64,000 nt of DNA from Asterochloris sp. CNOR1 (lineage: Eukaryota > Chlorophyta > Trebouxiophyceae > Trebouxiales > Trebouxiaceae), in contig OZ017752.1 of the NCBI GenBank assembly GCA_963969365.1, positions 2,914,001-2,978,000 on the forward strand, in the 5' to 3' direction. This document shows positions 45,618 through 56,726 of this stretch, one piece after another (within the stretch, counting starts at the first letter, position 1; each line of letters starts with the position of its first letter). Position numbers and translations under genes: made by a program. The notes beneath the pieces are model-generated. The model was given only the letters and a program-made list of their open reading frames with translations, was not told where the DNA came from and did no database searches.

Positions 45618-48600
45618 TCACTTCAGGAGTGGCGCTGTCTCTCCCACAGGATAATGGTTGTGTGTTCCAGTATAGCGGACTGCAACAGAGGCTGTGTCTG
45701 CCAGCAGCACCTGCCAAGCAGCATTTCAAGGTTGGTCAAACAGGCTGGTTGACAGGAGCAGGAATAAGACCTGCGTAACATGTAGAGTTTTGCATTACGA
45801 TCGATCCTACCTGAACGTGCTTCTTGGCCTGACAAGCCTTGTGGCTGCATTTGAAGTAAAGACGTGGAGCACAACTGCCCACCAGGCACTTCTCCCCGTA
45901 TTTCCGCCACCTGCACACTGGCACTTGGCCACAATCAGGCAGGTCAAAAGGGTCACTGACACGCTGCAGCTGCAGCAGCACACAAGCTAAGAGGCTCAGT
46001 CTCGCCAGGAGCCTTGCATAGCCTAGTTGGCTTGGTCTACATGACACCTCACAGAAGCCGCATACTGTTCAGCAGATCAGCACTCACGTGTAGCCATCGT
46101 CAGGCAAGTCAGACTGCTGCAAGTGGCGACTCCAGTCCCCAGACCTCTGAGCCGCGCTGCTGCAGAGCGGCTGGCCTGCAGGGGGCAGTGCAGGCATTAG
46201 AGTGTGGGAGGGCTGCTCATGCCACCAGTCTGACAGCTTCATGTCGATAGCACTGTCACTTCTGCTTGACACTCGAACCGGTCATGGGCTGTGGCATGGG
46301 TTGTGGCATGGGCTGTGGCAGAAGTCACATGATTCGAGCATCATCCCACATGAGTCACATGCACAATTGCTCACCGTCTGCAGGAGACTGTGTGCCGCTG
46401 TCTGCCGCAGCGGCCCCTGCGGTCTGGTGCATGGGGACCAGGGGGTACTCAGCACCTGCCAGGCCTGGCAAACTGTTGAGCTGCCTCTGGGCTGCAACCT
46501 CAGAAGCTGGCTCTTGCCCTGAAGCCTCCCCGCCTTCATCGTCAGCACTGCAGCTGCCCAAGGAGCCTGATTGTCGCTGCCAGACAGCTGAGCGGTGCCC
46601 ACCCTGCAGGCAGACAGGCAGATTGCGCTGTGCCACCCAGCATGCAGGACGGCAGCGCAGTCGAGCTGGCGGCAGCCTCATAAGTCAGCCTGCCTGTGCT
46701 GCTTGCTGTGAAGGAACCCCTTCAGGATGTGCATCCAAGCACGCTGGCACAAGCCTGCGACAGCACAGCCTCTTGCAGCTTTTCACTGCGGATTAAGGTC
46801 CATGGAGCATAACTGCTGGGCAGGTCGGCGCACACCCTGAGTTACGGGACAGTGAGATGCACCTGCCTCACCCTCAAGCGCTGCTGCTCCCAGGGGGCAT
46901 CAGAGGGCAACTCTGAGGCCGGCTGGAGGCTCGTCTGCGTCCAGTCTGCTGAGGCATAGCTGCCATAGCCGTGCAGCAGCTGCTGGTCCTCCTGCAGAGG
47001 GTCGGCCTTGGGCTGTGGCACAGTCTGCCCTGCCACCTGCTCATGCGCAAGCTGCAGCGTGGTACAGATGGCACGCCTGCGCTTGCTGTTAGACTGCCAC
47101 ATATCAAGCAAGCAGTATACGTGTGGCGCAAACTGTCCAGGACAAAGCTATGCTGTGTCAGGAATGAAGGCTTGACTCTCCAGCAAGATGGGCAGACATG
47201 CAGCCGTCCTCTGCATATGCCAGCACCTCACCACAGCCTCACCTGAGCTGGCACAATTGCGCTGGGGTCAATGATCATGGCGTTCAGGCTGTGGTTCCCC
47301 ATCATGAGGAAGCCATGCATCAGCCCATTGCACGCTGTCATCACCTGGCCTGACAGGGCCGCCCCCTGCCGGCAGGCATGGGCCTGCACATGGCAGGCAA
47401 GCTGCAGGGCCCCTCAAAGGTGGGTTAGGCACAATTGGCCCACGCCAGTTGCCAAATGTGTGTGAGCAGAGGTGCTTCACCCACTTCGAAGGCAAGAGAT
47501 CACAAAACGTGGTGACAGGCAGTGGCTGGCAACATAGAGATGGCCAGACGCTTCACTGCTGGCATTAATGAGCCTTGTGGATGAAAGCTGCATACAACCC
47601 AGGCTGCTGCTCACCGGTGGTTCTGAGCCGTCACTGCAGTACAGAATGGCCAAATGCGGCCGCCCCATCACCACCACCGACCCCAGAAATCCCAGGTCAC
47701 CACACTTCCTGCAAGTCCATTGCCACAGTTGGGCAGGCGGCCATGCACTAACAGCTCCAGGTCAGCACATTGCTTTGCCTGACGGCAGCCAGCAGTCAGG
47801 GGATGTAAAGCTGTGCAGGGACTGGGCACACGCTCCCCCCTGACCTGATATGCAGTGCCCCCACATCTGCGCACCACCGGACCTGCAGTGAGCATGTTCA
47901 GCGACTCACAAGCAGCAGCCACAGACCCAGCGCACCTGACCATGTGCCCCGTCACAGGCGTCAGTGGCATGACCTCGACGCCCTCCTGCTCGGCGCCTGC
48001 AGCAAAGGGAGCCACCACTCCCGCTGCTCCGTCGGCGCCTGGAGCTGTCCCAAGGGCCAGGACGCTGGTAGCCGCCGCACCCATCTGCAGGGAGGCGCCT
48101 GGATTGCTGCCAGGGAACTGCTGCAAGCTTGCACTGGAGGCTGGCGCGCCTTCAGAGGTGCCCTGAGGCTGGGTCACTGGCAGGATTTGGCTGGCTGACA
48201 ACAGGTAGGGGTTGCTGACTGCGCTGGCTGCAGCTGCCTGGCTCCTTACGAGGCTGCTTGGTGCCTGTGGGGCACACAGAGAGCAGCTGCAACTTCTCAT
48301 GGTGTTGGCTCAGCTTGCTGCTGGCAGAAACTTGGCAGGTATAACTCCCGGCTTGATGGCCACCAGCAAACAGCACCTATCGTTGTCACGTAGTGCAAGG
48401 CACAAAGAGGTGTCTTGTGCAGCGCTTCATAGCTTTGCAAATGGAAGGTTGCAGCTTCAAGCTCGGGCTCTGACCGGCCTGTCCTGCTGAAGATGACTCT
48501 CTGCCGGCCCTGCCTCCTGCTGCCAGGCGGAGGCCCGCAGGCGCTTTGCTGTGGGCGCCTGATCGTGGAAGCTGGATCTGAGGCTCATGGTCATGTCCAC

Positions 48601-48690
48601 GCTGCTCCCACAGGGGCGGCTGCTGTTAGCAGCCACTGCTGCAGCAGAGCCGGGGGCCGGCCCCACAGCATGGGAGGTGGGACTGTTTTC
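45618..48690 (-). CDS. WRKY-domain transcription factor
   Basis: The WRKY domain lies on the last two exons, 45963-45811 and 45710-45618, joined in phase 0: CRWRKYGEKCLVGSCAPRLY, FKCSHKACQAKKHVQ, VLLADTASVAVRYTGTHNHY. Ligand spacing is C-x4-C-x23-H-x-H, typical of plant WRKY zinc fingers that bind W-box DNA. The signature is WRKYGEK, not WRKYGQK. Upstream exons with compatible composition are 46603-46456, about 47110-46872 (SNSKRRRAICTTLQL, likely nuclear signal), 47365-47243, 47708-47615 and about 48250-47830, with a possible N-terminal exon near 48690-48460 (SVDMTMSLRSSFHDQAPTAK). The 47.7 and 47.3 kb exons (SVVVMGRPHLAILYCSDG; QVMTACNGLMHGFLMMGNHS) look folded and might be a sensor-like domain. 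The start codon is unsure. Confidence 0.82.
46283..46321. repeat. Short tandem repeat, about 12-bp unit
   Basis: Three copies of catgggctgtgg with small changes, in an intron of the WRKY gene. Confidence 0.85.
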
Positions 48691-49804
48691 TGAGGCTGCA
48701 CCCCTGCAGTAACCCAGCGAGGCTTGTAGCAGTCAGCTCAGGACGTAAGGCTTACAGACTGCTTGATTTGTTGCAGGCAGTTTCCGTTCTCTGTAGCACC
48801 GGCAGCTGCATGAGCTGGCCACCAGGAGGTGTGTTCTGGCAGGCAGCAGCCTGTAGCCAGCAAGGTCAGCACTGGAGTTCCTGCTGCCTCTGGCCGCCAG
48901 CATTGACGGTTGCAGCGCAGCAGTGCTAAGACAGAGAGCGTCTGTGACAGGCCCTCACCCGCCCTGACTGCCCTGCAGCTGCCACTCTGCTGGCAGCTGG
49001 CTCCAGCCGCACTGCACCTGCTGCTGGCAGGGCAGCTCTGGCCAGGCAGTGGGCTGCCCCTTAGGGAGCAGCTGGTGCACCTGGCTGAACGGCTGCTGCC
49101 GTGACACCCTGAATTGCAACTGCTGCCGATCCTGTGGGCCCTGCACCTGGCATGGTGGGGCAGTGGTAAGCCAGGTAAACACAGATACTCGTCCTGCAGG
49201 CTGTCACAGAAGCTGACATTGCAAGATTGTGTAGCAGAGTGTAAAGCAACTCTGACACTTGGCAGATGTCACTGTGCCGTATACAGCTCTACTGCTTTGT
49301 GCGCGTGAAAGCGCACAGAGGACTGCACCTGCTGTGCCTTTGCAGACACAGAGTGCTGAGGGCCTTCCAGGCTTGCTTGTCCAGCATTGCAAGTCAGTGG
49401 CATTGAAGACTGTGCCAGCTGATCCATGATGCAGGAAGCTCCTCAGCTAGTCCCTGGCGCCTGTCCAAGACTCATGCCTTTGTGGATGTGCACAGCGCTG
49501 TCAGATCACACAATATGAGCATAGGCATCTCTATGAGGTTTCCCTCTGGCTTTGCCTTGGAGTTGACCAGCAGCAGCAGTGTCTGCGATGGCTTGATGCT
49601 CAAGCTGCAGAGTGCCTTGAATCTGGAGTAGGTGCTGCAGCGGAGAAGCTTCAGCGGGCCTGATCTCTCAGATCCGGCTCTCTGGGCGAGCATCAGCGAA
49701 GCAGGCAGTAGTCGAGAGGCAGACTTGACTTTGACTTTGACTGCCGTTCGAGTCAGAGAGCTTCGAAAGTCTCAAAGCCTTCCTGATCTGACCCTCTCAG
49801 GAGC
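48691..49804. other. Region between the WRKY and FOP-like genes
   Basis: Divergent promoters are expected. A minus Gln-rich open segment, about 49150-48955 (VQGPQDRQQLQFRVSRQQPF), ends at a good GTGAGG donor and could be a first exon of the WRKY gene. A plus open segment, 49632-49804, just before the FOP-like start is probably 5' UTR. Confidence 0.4.
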
Positions 49805-52800
49805 ATGGATGAGATCAAAGAGGTAAGCTGCAGGGCCGCCCAACGTCTGCAAACTAGGAGCAGTGCTCAACAGGATGTGTGCTGCAGGTAGTCACCAGGA
49901 CTCTGGAGCGGCGTGGCGTGCTTGCGCAGCTGAAGGTACCCCAAGTGTTGAGCTTGGACGCTTGGCAAGCCCTCCAGCACTCTTAAGGGCATTCATGTGC
50001 AGGCTCAGCTGCGAGCTCATGTCTTTGCCGCCATCGATGAAGAGGAGGTCAAAACCTCTGGCAAAGGTACAGGGCACCAGCAAGCTTTGCTTTCTACGAG
50101 TCTATCTATGGCGCCATGCACTAAGCAGTGTACTTGCAGGCTTCTCACAGCAGATTCACAACCCATTCAAAGACAAGCTTCTCAGCAACAACGAAGGCTG
50201 GTCTCTTTCCTGCTCTGCCCTCCAATGCTGCACGCAAGCATGTAATCCCGCTGAGTCTGGTTGCTGTGCTTCAGGCATTGTGCTGGCCGGACTGGTGAAG
50301 GAGTTTCTGTCCTGGAGCCATCTGGCACAGACTGGCAAGGTATTCCTGCACTCAATACATGCTAGCATTGCACATACCTCGAGCAGCTCCCGGTGGCCAC
50401 TGCACTGCAAGGCCACTGAACTGAGCAGGCTTGCCCAAGCAGCCTCTGGCACATGCTGTCCAAGATGGAGCATGCAGGTGCTGCTTTGAGCTGGTTTATC
50501 TGGCTGTCTGTGGGCTGTTCGCTGCCCAAGGCGCACGTTCCACTCTGCAGTGCAACGAGCACGGTTGCCCAAGCTTCCTCTGGCCACTGCGTTACTGCAC
50601 TGCACTGTGCATCTGCCTTCTCAGTGGCTTTGCCCAGCCCCCTCCTGATGTCTGTGCCGCCCAGGCACTGCGGCACCACGGCCCCCACGCCTATCTGTAC
50701 TTCTGCAACTGAAGGTGTATGATGTGGAGGTTGACTGCAAGCAGATGCCGTCTCGGGAGCAGCTGCGCAATGAGCTGGTGAGTGCCCTGCATGCTGCTGT
50801 GTGCAAGGCTGCTGTCGCCAAGTGATTTCATGTCCAGTCTGTGAAACCAACTGCCATGTCTCTGCATTGTGCCTGCTTGAAACATGGAGAGCTGTGTGCT
50901 GGGTCAGATCCAACTTAAATGCACTCTGGCAGTCGCATGGCACCACTGGGCCGGGGCATGACTGCACCAGTGCTGAGTGCACATCCACTCGGCCCGATGC
51001 CCCTCATGTGCTGCAGGGGCTGGAACGTGAGCACGACGAGCCCCTGCTGCTGTCATTGCTGCGCATCCACCTGGCTGGCGGCAGAGCCTCCCCAAGGTTC
51101 AGCAGCGGGGCGGTGACGCGGAAGAACGGGGCGATGCCGGCCAAGCCTGGGGGTGAGTTGCTTCTGGGGTCACCTGCTTCATCAGGATAGGTGACAGATT
51201 GGCTAGCTCTCTCCCCTGAAATTGTGCGCAGCAGGTACGACCAGCTGCACGATGGTGGGCTCATCTGCGTCTCAGTTGCTGCGAGGAACGCTTTGGACAT
51301 GTCGCGGTCTGGCAACAGTATCGAGCATGCTGCGCTGCTGCGGCCTGCAGAGGGCTTGATAGTAAATCAGTACCCCTCTACTGCAAGGGTCTCATGGCCG
51401 GCCTGTAGGGCATATTCTCAACATAGCAGAAGGCATGCAAAGTTCACCAAGCAGCAGAATACAGCATCAAGGTGTGCATCTAGCTGCAGGGTGGTGCTGT
51501 CTGCCAACAGGGCACATCGTCAACATACCTGCCACGGGCATGCACAGCTCACCAAGCAGCGGTGACAGCGTCAAGGTGTTTCCATTCACCTTATTGGTGT
51601 CTCCGTCTGCCTGCAGGGCACATCGTCAACATACCCGCCACAGGCATGCACGGCTCCCCGCACAGCGGGGATAGCATCAAGGCGCAGCATGGAGGCAGGC
51701 CGGTGTCCCCAGACACAGTGGAGCAGGCTGCCGCGGCAGCTGCTGTGCTGCATGGGCCCGGCCACAGCAAAGCCCAGGACGCTGCAAAGGCACACCCCGC
51801 GCCTGCAGCAGCGTCCAAGGTGGGGGCCAGGTGGCCTGTGACACAGCACTGGGGACTGACTGCTGCAGAGCAGCTGCCATGTCAGCTGCGTGTGGCAGCA
51901 TGAATGTCAGCGTTATCTGCATCTCGAGCCGCCCGACCTGCCCTCAATTTAAGGGACATTGAGAGAAAGATGTGCGCCAGCCACAACACATCGGCCAGGT
52001 TCTGCCTGTACAGAGTTCAATTTGAGATAGTCAAGGCTCAGCAAGCTGGCAGCATTGTCTAACAGTCAGACATCCAGTTGCCTTCCACCCAAAACAGCTG
52101 CCAGCAGTGCAGCACAACTCCTGCATGTCAGTTATTTGCCCAGACCTGCAGCTTTGGGCAGGTCAACACTCGCAAGCGCCCTTTCCTCAGAACGACTGCT
52201 GTGATCCAGGCAAGCGGCCTAGGACCTGGTCTGGGGCGTCCTATGGAGCACTTGACAGGGGCTGAGCTGGCTGCAAGGGAGCTGCGCCCCACAATCTCGG
52301 GGGGGTCAGCCATCAGGTGAGGGGCCTTCGCCGCTTGCCCTGGCGTACGCTTATTACTTGGGCAGCCAGGATCTGGCTTAGCAAATACTTCTGCAGCCGT
52401 CTGCCCACAGTGCATCATTATTTGGCAGCTGTGAGCTGGGAGCTGGCCCAGCTTGTGCTGTTGTGGCCAATTGTACTGAGTGCATGCTCATGTGGCAGCC
52501 ACACACGCTGGCCCAATCTGTACTGTTGCCTCAGAGAAATAGGCTTTGCCACTGAGGGTGACCTGATTGGCACATGCTGACAGCGCCACAGGTGTTGCCA
52601 CTGCTGCTCGTGAGGTCTGCAGAGGACGTTCAGATTGAGTATGTGGTCATTGTACAGAGAGGACATTGAGACTGAGTGTGGTCGCTGTGCAGTGAGGACA
52701 TCGAAATAGAGTATGAGGAGGAGGGAGCTGAGGCAGGGCCACCGTATGGCAAGCTGGCAGGGCCTTCTGGGCAGCAGGTAACCCCAAGTTTTGTTCTCCA

Positions 52801-55405
52801 GCCAGATGACAGACCTGTTATGACAAGAGATGGGGGCATGTTGCTGAAAGTCTCTGGATCCTCAGCCCTTGGTTCTCAGCTGAGAACGATAGTTCGTAAG
52901 TAGCAAAGATCGTGTGTCAAGCAGGTGTTGCTCAACGCTTTCAACTCATGATGGTGGGCCCTAGGGCGGCGGTCCTCCAGGCTGCTGAAGGTACAGCCCA
53001 ATGCAAGTATCAGGCAAGAGGCCGGTCACTTGAGCACCTCAAGCACACATGCATGGGCAGAGAAAGCAGGAGGTCAGAGTTGCCACAGCTCATGGCTAAC
53101 TGTGCTTGCCGCCAAGGCCAAAGGGTACACCACAAGCACCAGGAAGGCCCCATCCTCAGCTGACACACTGCCAGCTTGGCACGCTGCTTGAAGGATGTGG
53201 AGGGTGCTGGCAGGCAAACAGGCCTGCAGTCGCCAGGGTCGCCAGCGTCCAGCAACAACCTGCTGTCCCCAGGAGCATCCCCCAGCGACAACCTGGTGCA
53301 CCCAGAGCACATGGGACTGTCTGTGAACGTCCCGCTCCTGGCCAATCGGGCTGCAGCGGCAGGTGTGCTTGCGCTGCGGCCTTCTTGTTGTCTGATCCGA
53401 CTGCAGCTGTCGGCTTCGGTGCAGCAGACTTCTGGCCAGGCTGGGCAGCAGCATTGGCAAATGTGTCGTGTGGCAGACACTGCAGCTGCCTTCCATGTGC
53501 AGTGCCTTCTTCAAAGTCAACGCAGACCCCTTCTGAGGCTCACACAAAGACCACCATTACAGCCATGCAGCAGCAGCAGCCTGGGAATTGCTACCCTCTG
53601 ACTCAAGCTTGTGCCGCAGCGTCCTTCTGCGACTTGACATGTGTGGGACCTGCTGAAAGCAGCGACTGCACATTGCTCTCATCTCTCAGTCCTCCTGTCT
53701 GGTGGTACAGATGCTCCCAAGGGGGCGTCTCTGGAGAAGGACCTTTCTCTAAAGATCCCAGAGCCTGTCAACCGAGGCAGCTTCTCACACCAGGGGCAGC
53801 TGCTGAGCCCAGAGCCCAGCGCCAACTCCTCCACCAACTACGATGCTGACAGGTGGGGCAGGTCTTTGCTCTCCTGCGGTGCGGTCGCTCTACAGCGGCC
53901 CCTCGCCCTGTCTGGAGCCCTCTGATGACGTGAGTCCACCGGCAGCAAGCAGTGCTCAGCAGGCTGCTTGCTTGCAGCACCTTGATGACACTGCCCGGCG
54001 GTGACAGTGAATGACTGGGTCAAATTGCCCCCAGCCTTATGAGCAAGTGGGCTGCAACAGGTTCCACTGTTGAAGGCGCCTATCCTGCCGACTGTACTGC
54101 CGCCCCAGCAGGGACAGCATGGACGGCTCCTTTTGTCATGTCTGCCTGTGTGATCCTGAGCTGCACACGATAAGCACTCAGCAGCACCTGGGCACGACTG
54201 CTTCTTTCGTCTGTCCAGCTCTACTGCACACAATGCCCATGAGCATCTCGTCTGACGCAGCCCCAGCAGGGACAGCCCGGACAGCCCCTCTGCACTCATG
54301 TGTGCTTGTGGAGTCTTGAGCCGCCCACAATAAACACTCAGCAGCACGTGAGCAGAACTGCATCTTATGTCTGTACAGCTCTGCTGCACATGATCCTCAT
54401 GCGCGTCCCATCTGGTGCAGCCCCAGCAGGGACAGCTTGGACAGCCCCTTGGCACCTACGTCACACGAGGTCACCTCCAGCCTCAGGGGCGGACGGATGG
54501 CGCTGCCCGAAGTTGGGTTGCTGAGGTGGGCTGCTGGCAGTGGCCCATATGCACTGCTGTAAAGCTGGTTGCTGCTCATCGCAACGTAATGAATGGCCCT
54601 CCAGCAGTAGAAGGTGCAGATGCATGTTTCTGATGCATGCACGAGCCTCACGCTGTGCAAATAGAGACCTGAACCCCCCAGCTCGATGGCGTTCTGCTGA
54701 CCTTTCAGCTTGGCTCCATGACTTGGCATCACACCTAGATGTCCTGGCAATCCCTCATGTGCAAAGGAGACCGCGTCATGCAGGCCAGCCAGCAAGCTGG
54801 CACCGCTGGGGGCTAAGCCCACCCTGGCCCCTCTGGGCGGTGGCAGCATACAGCGCAAGACGCCGGATCAAGTCGCGCAGGAGCTCAAGCAGCAGGCATG
54901 CACCACTTTCTGCCAACTTTGCCCTGCATTAGCAGTCTCTTATGCAGCACATGCATGCAGCCCAGCCATCAGCTCCTTTGTCAGAAGCACGGATTTAGTG
55001 TGTATTATAACCGGTGGCAGACACTGACTGCAGCTGTGCAGCACAGCACCTAATGCCCAAGCTGCCAATTGTCTTCAGCCCTCATTCAACCCCATACTGC
55101 TCTCTGCAGGGCCTGATACCTCAGGCGCAGAGCAAGAAGCCAGTCTCTGACAGCATGCAGGTTGGCACGCCTCTGCATGCTTGCAGGATGGCGAAAGTCT
55201 GATCCTTAAAGTTGGAGTGTGCCTGAAAGATTGCCAAGTGTTTCTGCAGGCGGTAGTCCGTGATGCCAATGTTTTTGCGGCAGCAGGGGCTGAGCATGTG
55301 AGCCTCTCATTTGAGGCTGATGATTTGTCATCCTCAGACTTTTCTGGCCACCTCACAGACCATGCAGACATCATTGAGGATGCCCAGGAGGCCCAGTGGC
55401 CCTGA
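49805..55405 (+). CDS. FOP/TON1-family centrosomal protein
   Basis: Exons: 49805-49822 (MDEIKE), 49888-49935, 50003-50066, from 50140, 50275-50339, 50715-50777, 51018-51152, 51617-51819, 52162-52316, 52693-52777, 53230-53362, 53711-53852, a missing piece, about 55111-55162, 55251-55405. The start VVTRTLERRGVLAQLKAQLR then AHVFAAIDEEE closely matches plant TON1 and animal FOP. IVLAGLVKEFLSWSHLAQTG is the LisH dimerisation helix pair and EHDEPLLLSLLRIHL the following conserved helix. A Ser/Pro-rich middle and an acidic C-terminus (SLSFEADDLSSSDF ... LTDHADIIEDA) resemble FOP. These proteins sit at centrioles/basal bodies or plant cortical microtubule sites. The ATG is chosen because it splices in phase to VVTRTLE. 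The exon from 50140 seems to end at a GC donor. Confidence 0.83.
51405..51690 (+). repeat. Triplicated exon start in the FOP-like gene
   Basis: Three copies starting at 51409, 51511 and 51617 (spacing 102 and 106). Each has an AG in front and encodes GILNIAEGMQSSPSS, GHIVNIPATGMHSSPSSGDS or GHIVNIPATGMHGSPHSGDS. The first two are followed at about 65 bases by AAG|GTGT, so they look like complete mini-exons. Confidence 0.9.
52620..52730 (+). repeat. Three copies of an exon start, period about 36 bp
   Basis: gaggac followed by ttcagattgagt, ttgagactgagt or tcgaaatagagt at about 52623, 52660 and 52695. The third belongs to the exon at 52693. The first copy also has an AG directly in front. Confidence 0.85.
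54103..54445. repeat. Minisatellite, unit about 159 bp
   Basis: ccccagcagggacagc at 54103, 54261 and 54421, with the sequence between (cactcagcagcac ... tctgct) repeated. It lies in a long FOP-gene intron. Confidence 0.85.
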
Positions 55406-55717
55406 CATGTGTTGACATATGATTGAATTCACTGAAACAGTACAGTTCAAATGAACTTGTCGACAATGCAAGCTGCTGTCATGCCATTCACTTTTGGGCA
55501 AAATCTTGGTGGGCATGAGCATGTGGGGTCTGATGTATTAGTATACGGGCTGTTTAGAGGTCCCAGGCTGCCCAGTCCTCATAGCCTTCCCAGCCATTGA
55601 TATTATCCTCGAGGGCAAGGACGCAAGCTTCTGTGTTAGATGAAGCTGGGGTGTCTGCATTTGCTACGTTGCTTCCTGTGGCGGGCTGGTCAGCACAAGC
55701 CTTTCTGTCTGCACAGC
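55406..55717. other. Short intergenic stretch
   Basis: AT-richer spacer between the FOP-like stop and the next plus gene. No motif is recognised. Confidence 0.4.
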
Positions 55718-56596
55718 ATGTATCCTTCGCTGCGCCTTTGGTGTGTGCTCCTTGCCGTGTCTGAGCAGGGGGCTGCGGTGTTGTTTGTTGTCCCTGAGCC
55801 CAAACCCCATCCCGATAGGCCTGTGTCAGACCCTGTACTCAACAGAGGTATGGTCAGGCCTCACTTTCATTCAGAAGGCAGACATGTGGGTGCAACCATG
55901 TTGATGCATAGAAGAGCTGTGACCATATGTGCGCACAGGACACTCGATACGCAGACTTCAGGCGCCATACAGTGTGTGCAGGCACCGACGCAGAGGTGTG
56001 CCAGTTGACCTGAAGAGTGGGCTGAAGGCCATGCTGCTGCAGGTGTCCACGGAGGGGTGCCACCTGATGCTCTGCCACAGCTGGTCCCTGCCTGCTGTGA
56101 GCAGCCATGCCGGCAGCCTGTGCAAAGGCAGCCAGCCCTGTGGGCAGGGCGCAGGCCCACTGACTGGCCAGGTTGTCCATGCTGCCCTCTGCTTGCAGCA
56201 CCTCCCTGCAGCAGTGGGCAGGTGATAATACTAAACCCAAACCACCAATTTCCACAGGCTTCAAAGCGTGCACGCAGCGAAGCTTGCAGGGCCATTGCTG
56301 CCAGAGCCCACTGGTGGCCTGCATACCAGTGACTCGCACTGATGCCTGTGTACTGCTGCAGTTCTGCGATGCTGCAGTTCCTGGACCAAGTGGTGAAGAA
56401 TGCGCAAGCCCACCTTGCCATGTCAAAGCATTCCAACAGTCCTGCCTGGGCCAGCAGGATGACCTCAGACTGCAGTGCAGCAGAAAGCTGCTCAGCACCC
56501 AGCAGAGCATGTCAGCCTGCAGTGCGGTGTCGATGCACAAGGCTGGTCTGGAGAAGGGGACTCATGCAGGCAAGCGCTGAGCCACATCTGAAATGA
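55718..56596 (+). CDS. Four-exon orphan protein, possible N-terminal anchor
   Basis: Exons 55718-55847, 55939-56042, 56258-56328 and 56362-56596 join by GT-AG with agreeing phases at every junction, giving about 180 residues. The first exon reads MYPSLRLWCVLLAVSEQGAA then VLFVVPEPKPHPDRP, a hydrophobic start that could be a signal peptide or anchor. It continues with a basic stretch VCRHRRRGVPVDLKSGLKAM, ASKRARSEACRAIAARAHWW and a helix FLDQVVKNAQAHLAMSKH, and ends with a Cys/Arg-rich tail. No family is recognised. The gene converges on the FANCJ gene, with only 130 bases between stops. The agreeing phases are the main support; a long minus-strand ORF overlaps, so expression data would decide. 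Confidence 0.5.
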
Positions 56597-56726
56597 ACAG
56601 CTCTGCTGGAGAGGAGCAGTGGGAACGTTGATCTTGCAGAAGGCCCCAGGCACAGCGCCAAGGTCACACAGCGCTGCCCTGCATCCACAAGCCCACCTCA
56701 AGCTTGATAATCACCCCAGGGCGCAG

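Noticed and set aside
55854-56540. 228-codon minus ORF
   Set aside because: Antisense to four plus exons that join in phase; no recognisable domain. Not fully excluded.
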